This document shows positions 9,268 to 17,193 of a stretch of DNA of 64,000 nt, one piece after another (the stretch's first letter is position 1; each line of letters begins with the position of its first letter). Made by a program: the position numbers and the translations under genes. The notes under the pieces were generated by a model. It searched no databases. It had not been told where the DNA came from and saw nothing but the letters and a program-made list of their open reading frames with translations. Source of the DNA: an uncultured Carboxylicivirga sp. (GTDB lineage: Bacteria; Bacteroidota; Bacteroidia; Bacteroidales; Marinilabiliaceae); contig CANNEA010000001.1 in NCBI GenBank assembly GCA_947503525.1, positions 1,054,001-1,118,000 on the forward strand, written 5' to 3'.

Positions 9268-9684
9268 TTATGATTTTATGTTTTCAAAATGATCTTTTAC
9301 TTTAGCAACTAGCTGCTTTTGAGTCAGGCGATCTGAACTTTCTGTTTCTATTGGTTTATGACTAAATAAATGGTGCTTTTTAAGTTCTTTTTCAAATAAG
9401 TTTTTTGTTTTAGAAGGGCCAAAAATAAATACATTTGAAGCATCTCCAATGTTATCAATTATTTCATCGAAGTAATGATGTAATTGATGTTTCTTTCGGT
9501 TGGTTAAGCGTTTGCTTGGATTAACTTGCATTGATCCAAGTCGCGAATAGCTTTTGCCTTCACCTGGAAAACGATTTCTACTTTCAATTTCAGAATCAAT
9601 TGTTTTTACTGATTCCTCACCATCGGTTAAATTTACCAAGACCGCTTTAGTTGAGTTTAACCAAATTCCAATCTGTCGTTTCAT
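9268..9684 (-). CDS. small protein of unknown function, possible eRF1-domain-like fold
   Basis: A 138-aa soluble basic protein without signal peptide. It begins IGIWLNSTKAVLVNL, a beta-hairpin-like start, has a charged histidine-rich middle (RLTNRKKHQLHHYFDEI) and then a phrase FIFGPSKTKNLFEKELKKH. This phrase resembles the GPGxAK...L helix of the third domain of eRF1/Pelota-like proteins found in bacterial eRF1-like (baeRF) families. That resemblance is from memory and is weak evidence for a ribosome-related or stress role. It lies 21 nt downstream of the SnoaL-like gene and is probably cotranscribed with it. Confidence 0.7.
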   Translation of the reverse strand: MKRQIGIWLNSTKAVLVNLTDGEESVKTIDSEIESRNRFPGEGKSYSRLGSMQVNPSKRLTNRKKHQLHHYFDEIIDNIGDASNVFIFGPSKTKNLFEKELKKHHLFSHKPIETESSDRLTQKQLVAKVKDHFENIKS

Positions 9685-9705
9685 AAAAAGAAAATTTAAT
9701 GAGCA

Positions 9706-10161
9706 TTAACTTTGGATATCTGTTTGTTCATTTGTTTTATAGGGGACTGATATATGGCTTTGTACAATTAGCCATTCTTTATCTCTTTTTTCCATTACTC
9801 CTGTATGCCGGAAACCTTCAATATTAAAAGGTTCACCTTTCGTCTCAAGACAAGTGTCAAGAAGCTGGGAGTACCATGCGACGTTGCCGGTTTTACTAAG
9901 TGTGATGTGTGTTTCTTTTTCTGTGATAGAATAACCTTTTCGTTTATCTATTGCCTGGCTCATCCAGTGATAAAAACTATTCCAATCGTACCAGACTTCA
10001 TCCAGATCAGTTCCGATGTTAACCATGTCCTGATCGTGCGCAAAAGTTTTCGCAAAGGCATTATGATCGCCTTCTTCTTGTGCAATTAACATTTTATTTA
10101 AAGTTTCCCTTATGGGAGCCACTTTTTCCGCATCTTTAATTTTAACATCCAGTGTTTTCAT
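9706..10161 (-). CDS. SnoaL-like / NTF2-fold protein
   Basis: A 151-aa protein of the NTF2-like superfamily (DUF4440/SnoaL_3 type). The family pattern is visible: an N-terminal helix MLIAQEEGDHNAFAKTFAHD, then DMVNIGTDLDEVWYDWNSF, then a beta-rich part ending in GFRHTGVMEKRDKEWLIVQSH. Such proteins are small cytoplasmic cone-shaped folds that either bind or convert small molecules; the substrate cannot be told. First gene of a likely two-gene operon with the 138-aa protein, and divergent from truA. Confidence 0.8.
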   Translation of the reverse strand: MKTLDVKIKDAEKVAPIRETLNKMLIAQEEGDHNAFAKTFAHDQDMVNIGTDLDEVWYDWNSFYHWMSQAIDKRKGYSITEKETHITLSKTGNVAWYSQLLDTCLETKGEPFNIEGFRHTGVMEKRDKEWLIVQSHISVPYKTNEQTDIQS

Positions 10162-10353
10162 GGTGTTGGTTTTAAGCGGTTAGTAATAAAAGAAAATGTA
10201 TTGTGTGCCTAATTATTTCTGTTTTCTTAATGCTTACGGTTGAATTTGGATGTACAATAAATTTACTAAAATACTGTCATGGTGTCAAGTATTAAATCAC
10301 CTGTTCCAATGCTCTTTTATTTTTAGTTTCTTTGTAGAAATTTGAACTTAGGC

Positions 10354-11136
10354 ATGCACAGATATTTTATAGAAATGGCTTACAATGGGAGTCATTATCA
10401 TGGATGGCAAATACAACCCAACGCGATTACAGTCCAGGAAGTTATAAGCGATGCATTGTATAAAGCTTTAGGGCAAAATGTTAATGTAGTAGGGGCAGGC
10501 AGAACAGATACCGGAGTTCATGCATCATATTTTGTTGCTCATTTTGATCTTGAGGAAGAGATTGAAGATGTGCCACATATTTTGCATCGTTTAAATCGCA
10601 TACTACGGAATGATGTTGTTGTGTATTCTCTGTTTGAAGTAAATGAAGAGCTGCATAGTCGTTTCAGCGCAATATCACGTACTTATCATTATTATCTAAA
10701 AACTGAAAAGACACCATTTTTTAATGATATTTCTTATCGTCCTACTTTTAAATTGGATATGGATAAGATGAATGAGGCTGCCAGGACCTTATTTAACTAT
10801 ACCGACTTTACCAGTTTTAGTAAGTTGCATACGGATACCAAGACCAATAATTGCAAAGTTGTACAGGCTGAATGGATAAAAAATGGTGATGTATGGGTAT
10901 TTGTGATTAAGGCTGATCGTTTTTTAAGAAACATGGTACGAGCCATTGTTGGTACTTTGCTCGAAGTGGGTAAGGGTAAACTGTCTGTTCAAGAATTTGA
11001 GCAAGTTATAAAAGCCAAAAGCAGGGCAGAAGCTGGAACTTCGGTGCCTCCCCAGGCATTATTTTTAGTTGATGTTGAATACCCAAAGGATGCCTTCGAT
11101 TCAATAGATAAGAAACCTCCTTTTAGAGTCGATTGA
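10354..11136 (+). CDS. truA: tRNA pseudouridine synthase A
   Basis: Converts U38-U40 in the tRNA anticodon stem-loop to pseudouridine. The catalytic aspartate is Asp52 in AGRTDTGVHA; the N-terminal YNGSHYHGWQIQP and the C-terminal RFLRNMVRAIVGTLLEVG motif are typical. The ATG at 10354 was chosen over an in-frame TTG at 10342 because the family starts directly with a strand such as MHRYFIEMAYNG. The stop codon lies 2 bp from the stop of the converging aroE, with no terminator between. Confidence 0.96.
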   Translation: MHRYFIEMAYNGSHYHGWQIQPNAITVQEVISDALYKALGQNVNVVGAGRTDTGVHASYFVAHFDLEEEIEDVPHILHRLNRILRNDVVVYSLFEVNEELHSRFSAISRTYHYYLKTEKTPFFNDISYRPTFKLDMDKMNEAARTLFNYTDFTSFSKLHTDTKTNNCKVVQAEWIKNGDVWVFVIKADRFLRNMVRAIVGTLLEVGKGKLSVQEFEQVIKAKSRAEAGTSVPPQALFLVDVEYPKDAFDSIDKKPPFRVD

Positions 11137-11138
11137 TT

Positions 11139-11885
11139 TTATAAATCGTTCCAAATACTCCAGGAAGCCTCAGCTTGTTTGTACAACATGTCCAGGCCAT
11201 TTTTAGTAATAGCTCCATTTTGGCCACCTTTTTTCATAAAAGTAGTAATGTCGGGATTGTAAGTCAGGTCAAAAAGTAGATGATCTGAAGTGATCAACTT
11301 GTAATTGATGTCAGGACATAGATCTACATTTGGGAACATGCCAAGTGGAGTCGTGTTAATAATTATCGAGTATTGATCAAATAAACTTTGGTCCAGTTCA
11401 GAATAGTTAAGGATATTGTTAGAAGAATCCTTACGGCTCACAAATTTAAATTCAATATTCATCATTTCAAGAGCATGTGCTACAGCTTTTGCTGCGCCTC
11501 CTGTGCCCAATATCAGAGCTTTTGTATGGTGCTTTTGCAATAAGGGTTCAATTGAATTTCGGAATCCAATTAAATCAGTATTATAGCCTTTTAATATTGG
11601 TTTTTTATTTTTCCAGGTGATCTTAACCGAATTGACCGCCTTAATTTTTTGAGCTGTTTCATCCAACTCATCAATATAAGGCAGAATTTGTTCCTTATAT
11701 GGAATAGTTACTGCCAGTCCTGCTATGTACGGATGATGGTTTAATAATTCCGGCAATTCCTCAATGTTCGGGATTTCAAAATTCAGAAATCGAGCATCAA
11801 TACCTTCATTCTCAAATTTGCTTGTGAAATATCGGTATGAGAATGATTGAGCTAGAGGAAAACCTATTAAACCAAATGTCTTCAT
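11139..11885 (-). CDS. aroE: shikimate dehydrogenase
   Basis: The NADP-dependent enzyme that reduces 3-dehydroshikimate to shikimate in aromatic amino acid synthesis; 248 aa, slightly short but within family range. The substrate-binding start LIGFPLAQSFSYRYF, the catalytic lysine in VTIPYKE, the partner Asp in YNTDLIGF, and the nucleotide-binding loop LILGTGGAAKAVAHAL are all present. It starts one base inside the end of the DUF368 gene, so the two are translationally coupled. Confidence 0.95.
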   Translation of the reverse strand: MKTFGLIGFPLAQSFSYRYFTSKFENEGIDARFLNFEIPNIEELPELLNHHPYIAGLAVTIPYKEQILPYIDELDETAQKIKAVNSVKITWKNKKPILKGYNTDLIGFRNSIEPLLQKHHTKALILGTGGAAKAVAHALEMMNIEFKFVSRKDSSNNILNYSELDQSLFDQYSIIINTTPLGMFPNVDLCPDINYKLITSDHLLFDLTYNPDITTFMKKGGQNGAITKNGLDMLYKQAEASWSIWNDL

Positions 11886-12805
11886 TATTTAGTGATTTGT
11901 TTTTTATTTGCAAAAAATTCAGTTGCAACGATACTTGCAATACCTAAAATAATAAAAAACACAGCCAAATAAAACTCAGAATTCATTTCAGGTGTATAAT
12001 AATCGTAACCGACTGTTTTTATCTTCTCACCGAATTGTTTCGTAATCGGTTCTTTCCAAGGCCATAATATACCTAATGATCCTGTAATGAATCCAGTAAG
12101 CATGGCAATGGTTTGATTGTGGAATTTTTTTAAAAGCCAGGATAAAACATGCGAAAATGCAACAAGTCCAACTCCTGCACCTAGTACCACAGGAAAGAGA
12201 ACTTTAGCATTAAAATCGCTCACAGCATTAATCATGACCAATTGGTAATTGCCAAGTAAAATTAAAACGAATGATCCAGACAGGCCAGGAAGTATCATGC
12301 TACAAACTGCCACAACTCCACAAATGATCAGGTATAAGAATGAACTGTTTTCAGAGGCTGGGGTCATTACCGATATGGTAACAGCTATAGCTGTTCCTAC
12401 TATTAGGCTGATAACAGAAGATACACTCCATTTTTTTACGGATTTACCCACAAAGTAGATAGATGCCAATACTAAGCCAAAGAAAAATGCCCAAATAAAA
12501 ATAGGATAATGTTCAAAAAGGAATTTGAAAAGTTTGGCCAGAGAAATGATGGCTACACCAACTCCAGTGAATAGGGCGATAAGAAAATATAAATCTATGT
12601 GTTTAGCAAAATCTTTTAGTTGGCCCGAGAATAATAATTTAACCGCCTTAATGTCGAACGATTTTATGGCATTGATTAAGCGTTCAAAGATGCCGGTAAT
12701 AAGAGCAATTGTTCCACCCGATACTCCGGGTATAACGTTAGCTGCACCCATGGCTGCACCTTTTAATGCTGTTTTAAAATAAAAGGCAAAAGTTTGCTTT
12801 TCCAT
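11885..12805 (-). CDS. DUF368 membrane protein (PopT-type polyprenyl-phosphate translocase family)
   Basis: A 306-aa multi-pass membrane protein. The DUF368 signature is near the N-terminus (GAAMGAANVIPGVSGGT, about 13-30) and is partly repeated in the second half (MILPGLSGSFVLILLGNY), which fits an inverted-repeat transporter. DUF368 members were recently identified as undecaprenyl-phosphate translocases that recycle the carrier lipid for cell-wall and polysaccharide synthesis (established for PopT homologues). That role is transferred by family here. It is coupled to aroE and lies 35 bp downstream of the TPR gene, so the three may form one operon. Confidence 0.88.
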   Translation of the reverse strand: MEKQTFAFYFKTALKGAAMGAANVIPGVSGGTIALITGIFERLINAIKSFDIKAVKLLFSGQLKDFAKHIDLYFLIALFTGVGVAIISLAKLFKFLFEHYPIFIWAFFFGLVLASIYFVGKSVKKWSVSSVISLIVGTAIAVTISVMTPASENSSFLYLIICGVVAVCSMILPGLSGSFVLILLGNYQLVMINAVSDFNAKVLFPVVLGAGVGLVAFSHVLSWLLKKFHNQTIAMLTGFITGSLGILWPWKEPITKQFGEKIKTVGYDYYTPEMNSEFYLAVFFIILGIASIVATEFFANKKQITK

Positions 12806-12840
12806 TGAAGTATTTTCTTAAAAATTTCTTTGAAATCAAT

Positions 12841-14235
12841 TTACGGTAAGATGGCCTTAGCTTCAGGAATTTCAACCAGTTCAGGAACTTCTTCAAGAAG
12901 CGCTGGTAATAAGTCTGTATTTAAAGCTAGTGCCTGACTTAACGCCTGAATGGCTTTTGGTGTATCATTTAAATGTTTGTGCCATATGATGACTGCCAAA
13001 TAATAAATGGCTGCAACATCCGGGTATCTATCTGTTATCTCAACAAGAAAGTCCTTTAGTTCAAATATGGGATCCAAAGCCATTTTAAGTTTAAGTAACT
13101 CTATCCAGCCGGTTATCTCTTCGGGATCAATATTTAATCCATTTTCCAAACTTCTGGCCGCATCATCTGCCTTATCCAGTTCGAAAAGACCTCTTGCATG
13201 AGCAAACCAATAATCTGCATTTAAGGGATTAATTGAAATGGCTTGATCAATAGCTTGCAAACCACCTTTAAAGTCTTCTTTTTCCATCATTGCAGTACCA
13301 ATGCCATACCAGGCATCACCACTTTCAGGCAATTCTTTAGTTACTAATTTATAAAAGCGAATTGCCATATCATAATTGCCCATTTGCTCCCAGCAATCTG
13401 CGATATATTGATAGGTTAATACCAAATCCTTGCTTAGTGTAATGTGTTCAAGATAGGCATCCAATGCTTCTCTAAAACAGCCGCTGTGAGCCAGACTGTT
13501 TCCTTTATTGAAAAATGCTTCGCCGTGCAGGGGGTTGATTGCAATGGTGAAATCGTATGCTTTACTTGCTTCCAGATATCTTTCTTCCTTATTGTAGAGG
13601 ATGCCAATGTTATACCAGGCATTTTCCGAGAAAGGATCAAGTTTAAGTAATTGCTCATAAGTAGCAATACTTTTCTTTCTTTCTCCCACCTTGTCAAGAG
13701 CAAAGGCTAATTCAAACAGGGCATTTTCGTTCTTTGGATACTTTGAAACTAATTTATTCAAGAACAAAACAGCTTCACTATATACTTCCGCTTGATTGAG
13801 ATTGTAAGAAATTTCCAATAGAATTTCTTCCTCATCCTCAAATGACATATCTGCAGCACGGCGAAAATGTTTAACAGCTGTATTTATCTCATTCTTCTGG
13901 AGCATTATCCATCCGAGAGTAATAAAAACTTCATAGTTAGTACTCTCAATTGGTGCTACTCTTTCCAGTAACAAAAGTGCTTCTTCAATTTGATTATCAT
14001 CAGCCAGGAATGTGGCCTTTTTTACCAATAAAGATGTGGATTGAGGATGCTGCCTTAAACCAATGCTAAGGATCTGCTCCGCTTGGTCAATTAAGCTTTT
14101 CTCAAGGTAAAACTCAAATATATTTTCAACCTGATGAACATCGAAGTATACTTCCTTCTCTGTACTAATCATTCTTTCAAAACGTTCGACCGCCTCAAGT
14201 ACATCATCATGGTTGGCGTGCAAGAAATCCTGCAT
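12841..14235 (-). CDS. tetratricopeptide repeat protein
   Basis: A 464-aa protein built almost wholly of TPR units, with recurring 34-residue patterns such as AWYNIGILYNKEERYLEASKAYDFTIAINPL and AWYGIGTAMMEKEDFKGGLQA. No signal peptide or membrane segment is seen, so it is probably a cytoplasmic scaffold. Similar proteins are found across Bacteroidota beside DUF368 or aroE, but no specific role is known to me. First gene of the likely TPR-DUF368-aroE operon. Confidence 0.85.
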   Translation of the reverse strand: MQDFLHANHDDVLEAVERFERMISTEKEVYFDVHQVENIFEFYLEKSLIDQAEQILSIGLRQHPQSTSLLVKKATFLADDNQIEEALLLLERVAPIESTNYEVFITLGWIMLQKNEINTAVKHFRRAADMSFEDEEEILLEISYNLNQAEVYSEAVLFLNKLVSKYPKNENALFELAFALDKVGERKKSIATYEQLLKLDPFSENAWYNIGILYNKEERYLEASKAYDFTIAINPLHGEAFFNKGNSLAHSGCFREALDAYLEHITLSKDLVLTYQYIADCWEQMGNYDMAIRFYKLVTKELPESGDAWYGIGTAMMEKEDFKGGLQAIDQAISINPLNADYWFAHARGLFELDKADDAARSLENGLNIDPEEITGWIELLKLKMALDPIFELKDFLVEITDRYPDVAAIYYLAVIIWHKHLNDTPKAIQALSQALALNTDLLPALLEEVPELVEIPEAKAILP

Positions 14236-14364
14236 ATTTTATTATAGTTTTATGCTACAAAAATATTAAATAATTCAGTAATGACAATTACCCGACAATT
14301 TTAATACTAACAGGTTATCAACTATTACGATTTATTAACTTATTTGTTTGGACAAGAGAAGTTA

Positions 14365-14401
14365 AAAAAGCATAAGCCTCATTACGAGGCTTATGCTTTT
14401 T
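14365..14401. terminator. perfect 16-bp hairpin terminator, either strand
   Basis: AAAAAGCATAAGCCTC (14365-14380) pairs perfectly with GAGGCTTATGCTTTTT (14386-14401) around an ATTAC loop, with T runs in both readings. It lies upstream of the TPR gene start, so it does not terminate any called gene. It can only serve a transcript coming from the 14.4-14.98 kb intergenic region. Confidence 0.8.
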
Positions 14402-14425
14402 GGGTATTTAACATTTAAGGAGTTC

Positions 14426-14467
14426 AAAAAAAAAGAGGCTGTACTTATGGGTTGGGTATCAGCCTCT
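14426..14467 (-). terminator. minus-strand intrinsic terminator of an unannotated transcript
   Basis: Read on the minus strand, AGAGGCTG and CAGCCTCT form a perfect 8-bp stem with an 18-nt loop and are followed by nine T residues (complement of 14426-14434). Together with the hairpin at 14365-14401 it makes a tandem terminator pair. No protein gene precedes it on this strand. Confidence 0.75.
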
Positions 14468-14760
14468 ATGCCTGCAGAGAATTAGCACCTTTATCGCCAA
14501 AACACTAGAATCTTGCGCATTGTTCTCTCAAGCGATCGCCTTGGGGTTGAAATGAAGTCTGAACGAGCTAAAGTTCGCCATTTCATATCGTTCAGTTAGA
14601 GTTAAAGAAATCGCCATTTCTTGAATGTATTAAACCTCTTCATTGTTCCTTGGCTAAATAATAATAGAAGGTTACACCTTCTTCTGGATAAGCTTAGTTG
14701 TGTGTTATTTGCATTTTCCAGAGTTTGCCTTTGCAAACCGCAATTGAGTTATCAATAGCT
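14426..14760 (-). ncRNA. candidate structured noncoding RNA (minus strand)
   Basis: The 745-bp region between the TPR gene and the isochorismatase gene has no long reading frame but ends, on the minus strand, in two consecutive terminators. Upstream of them the strand can form several local helices, for example GAAATG...CATTTC enclosing GAAC...GTTC around 14546-14585. The sequence TCGCCATTTC also occurs twice on the plus strand (about 14575 and 14611). tmRNA, RNase P and SRP RNA signatures are absent. 6S RNA or a lineage-specific RNA is possible. The 5' end is not defined and no exact TAnnTTTG was found. Confidence 0.3.
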
Positions 14761-14980
14761 ATGCCATTGCTTATAATAGTCATTTATTTAGTGAGATAGG
14801 AATAAAAGTGTGATGTTTTGAGTTGGTATAAATTGTGCGGAATTGATACACTGAAGTGTGCGTATTCGTTCACTCAAGTTTTTTTTATTTCAAGTATTGT
14901 AACTCAGTAAAGAAAAATAACTCTAAATTGGATGATTCAATTTATGAGTCAGATATAAACATATTTATAAGCTATTTATT

Positions 14981-15538
14981 ATGGGATCAAAAGCTCTGCT
15001 ATTAGTTGATTTACAGAAAGGATTTGATGTGCCAAAGTATTGGGGGAGCGAACGAAATAATCCTATGGCTGAAGAAAATTGTATTTGTCTTTTAAATCAT
15101 TTTCGAGATAAAGGATTCCCGGTTATTCATGTGAGGCATGGATCTACTACTGCGGAGTCACCGCTTAATCCTAATCATCCGGGATTTGAGTATAAGGATG
15201 GTTTGTCACCTGCTGCCCATGAAGTTGAATTTACTAAAAAGGTAAACAGTGCATTTATAGGAACTGGTTTACAGGCTTATCTCTTGGATAATAACATCAA
15301 TACTCTTTTTATAGTTGGTTTAACAACGGATCATTGTATTTCAACATCAACCAGAATGAGTGGTAATCTTGGTTTTAATACTTATTTAGTTGAGGATGCT
15401 ACAGCTACCTTCAATAAAAAAGGGACAGATGGTACCGTTTATTCGGCTGATTTAATTCATAAAACGGCACTTGCCAGTTTAAATGAAGAATTTGCATCGG
15501 TAATTCAAACCAAGAAAGCCATAGAATTGTTGAAGTAA
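14981..15538 (+). CDS. isochorismatase-family cysteine hydrolase
   Basis: A 185-aa cytoplasmic hydrolase with the full catalytic triad of the family: Asp10 (LLVDLQKGFD), a lysine at 86 or 87 (EVEFTKKVNSAF) and the nucleophile Cys119 (LTTDHCISTSTRMSGNLGF). Family members cleave amides or isochorismate; nicotinamidase-like or other small-amide substrates are possible, and the substrate cannot be read from sequence. It lies 10 bp upstream of the YdeI-like gene and is likely cotranscribed. The 165 bp before the ATG show no clear -7 box. Confidence 0.9.
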   Translation: MGSKALLLVDLQKGFDVPKYWGSERNNPMAEENCICLLNHFRDKGFPVIHVRHGSTTAESPLNPNHPGFEYKDGLSPAAHEVEFTKKVNSAFIGTGLQAYLLDNNINTLFIVGLTTDHCISTSTRMSGNLGFNTYLVEDATATFNKKGTDGTVYSADLIHKTALASLNEEFASVIQTKKAIELLK

Positions 15539-15548
15539 AAATTAAACT

Positions 15549-16142
15549 ATGGAAAAATACACCACTGTTGATTCTTACATTGCAGATCACCTTGATAAAA
15601 AGGATTTGCTCAATGAACTTCGATATGCAATTTTACAAAGCGGTTTAGAAGAAACCATTAAATGGGGAGCACCAAGCTATGTTTATAAGAATAAGAATGT
15701 GGTTGGTATCGGAGCCTTTAAATCATATGTTGGGATTTGGTTCTTCCAGGGTGGATTATTAAAGGATAGTAAAAAAGTCTTTGTGAATGCTCAGGAAGGT
15801 AAAACAAAAGCCATGCGTCAATGGCGATTTAATTCTATTGACGAAATTGACATTGAACTAATTGGCCAATACATAAAGGAATCAATGGTCAATTTTGATA
15901 ATAATGTCACCATCAAACCTCAAAAAAAGAGTGATTTAATTGTGCCTGATGATCTGCTTGATGCACTTGCGGATGATTTAGAAGCTTTAGATAATTTTAA
16001 TGGCTTTTCTACTTCTAAAAAGCGGGAATACGCTGAATATATAAGTTCAGCAAAAAGAGAAGCAACAAAACTTAGTCGTATTAAAAAGATTATACCAATG
16101 ATAAAAGACGGGATTGGCTTAAACGATAAATATCGAAAGTGA
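15549..16142 (+). CDS. YdeI/OmdA-family protein (DUF1801 plus OmdA domain)
   Basis: A 197-aa soluble protein. The N-terminal half (about 15-110) is a DUF1801 domain with ETIKWGAPSYVYKNKNVVGIGAFK. The C-terminal half is a bacteriocin-resistance OmdA-like segment (LDALADDLEALDNFNGFSTSKKREYAEYI, residues about 137-165). The family includes E. coli-type YdeI proteins linked to peptide or osmotic stress; the molecular function is not established. It stops 4 bp before the stop of the converging exporter gene. Confidence 0.85.
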   Translation: MEKYTTVDSYIADHLDKKDLLNELRYAILQSGLEETIKWGAPSYVYKNKNVVGIGAFKSYVGIWFFQGGLLKDSKKVFVNAQEGKTKAMRQWRFNSIDEIDIELIGQYIKESMVNFDNNVTIKPQKKSDLIVPDDLLDALADDLEALDNFNGFSTSKKREYAEYISSAKREATKLSRIKKIIPMIKDGIGLNDKYRK

Positions 16143-16146
16143 GATT

Positions 16147-17043
16147 TTACATTGATCCAAGAACCAGAAGAAAAATACCCGTTAATATTCCAAATAAATA
16201 AATGGCTTTTTTTCCGATGTTTTTTTCGCGAAAAAGCAGGGCCCCGAATGCAAAGGCAATAACAACGCTTCCGCGTCGTATGGCAGAGATAATTGATATT
16301 AAAGCTTCGGGATGACTCAAGGCATAGAAATAGGCAAAATCCGCAATGACAAGCAGGATTCCAACAAATGGAATGCTCCACCTAAACTGAAAGGCACCAT
16401 GTTTTTTACGTTTGGGATACCAGATAAGAAATACTATTGGTATCATTAAAAATGCTTGATACACGGAGAACCAGCTTTGAACTGCCATTCGATCAAGGTT
16501 TTGCATAAGGTATTTATCATACAGTCCGCTTGCAGCTCCTGTAAGTGTAGCGAGAATTACAAACCAAAACCAGATATTACTTTTAAAGCTAAGTCCTTCC
16601 AATTTGCCAAGTGTTGAGAACAGATAAAAGAAGGCCAAAGTGGTGATTAAGCCAACCCATTGCAAGGTATTTAATTGCTCTCCAAAAATTAGTATTGCTC
16701 CTATGAGAGTCCACAAAGGACCAGTGGCACGGATTGGACTAACAACAGTTAAAGGAAGGTGTTTGAGTGCAAAAAATGAAAAGATCCATGAAGTCAGTAC
16801 CAAAACTGATTTAGCAATGATTAGTAAGTGAGTATGAAAATCAACTCTCGGGATATATAAGAGATGTTCAGTGCTTATTATATCAAAATATGAAATAACA
16901 AAAATAGGGATGAAAAGCAATGCTGAGGCTGCGGTACTGATCAACAAAACGGGAAAAACCGCATTGTTATTTACCGATACTTTTTTCAAAACATCATACA
17001 CACCCAGAAAGAGAGCAGAGAATAAAGCGTAAATAAACCACAT
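16147..17043 (-). CDS. EamA/DMT-family membrane transporter
   Basis: A 298-aa inner-membrane protein with about ten hydrophobic segments in two homologous halves, the usual EamA duplication (first half ending near ATLAFFYLFSTLG, second beginning IWFWFVILATLTGAASG). EamA transporters export or exchange metabolites such as amino acids. The substrate is unknown. Monocistronic, and divergent from the amidohydrolase-like gene at 17194. Confidence 0.88.
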   Translation of the reverse strand: MWFIYALFSALFLGVYDVLKKVSVNNNAVFPVLLISTAASALLFIPIFVISYFDIISTEHLLYIPRVDFHTHLLIIAKSVLVLTSWIFSFFALKHLPLTVVSPIRATGPLWTLIGAILIFGEQLNTLQWVGLITTLAFFYLFSTLGKLEGLSFKSNIWFWFVILATLTGAASGLYDKYLMQNLDRMAVQSWFSVYQAFLMIPIVFLIWYPKRKKHGAFQFRWSIPFVGILLVIADFAYFYALSHPEALISIISAIRRGSVVIAFAFGALLFREKNIGKKAIYLFGILTGIFLLVLGSM

Positions 17044-17146
17044 TTAGTTTTGTTTTGGGCAAAACTAATAGTTTTGTTCAGAGGTAGAAACTAAAGTTTT
17101 CTATTGCTGATCATTCATCTGTTTTTTGGCAATGCTCAAATTATTG

Positions 17147-17178
17147 TTTTGCAAAGCTTAAAGGATTTAGTATCTTAG
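17147..17178 (+). promoter_or_regulatory. promoter for the amidohydrolase-like gene
   Basis: A -33 element TTTTG (17147-17151) and a -7 element TATCTTAG (17171-17178, one mismatch to TAnnTTTG) are separated by 19 bp, the usual Bacteroidota spacing. The ATG follows 15 nt after the -7 box. Confidence 0.5.
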
Positions 17179-17193
17179 ATAAAAACACCTTGC

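Noticed and set aside
14480-14493. AAAGGTGCTAATTC on the minus strand, like the 3' part of a SAM-I riboswitch
   Set aside because: The 5' part of the riboswitch core is absent, and no methionine or SAM gene follows on this strand.
14528-14617. 29-codon minus-strand frame MAISLTLTERYEMANFSSFR and on
   Set aside because: It lies inside the candidate structured RNA region, has no clear ribosome-binding context, and its repeated phrase reflects the duplicated TCGCCATTTC motif.
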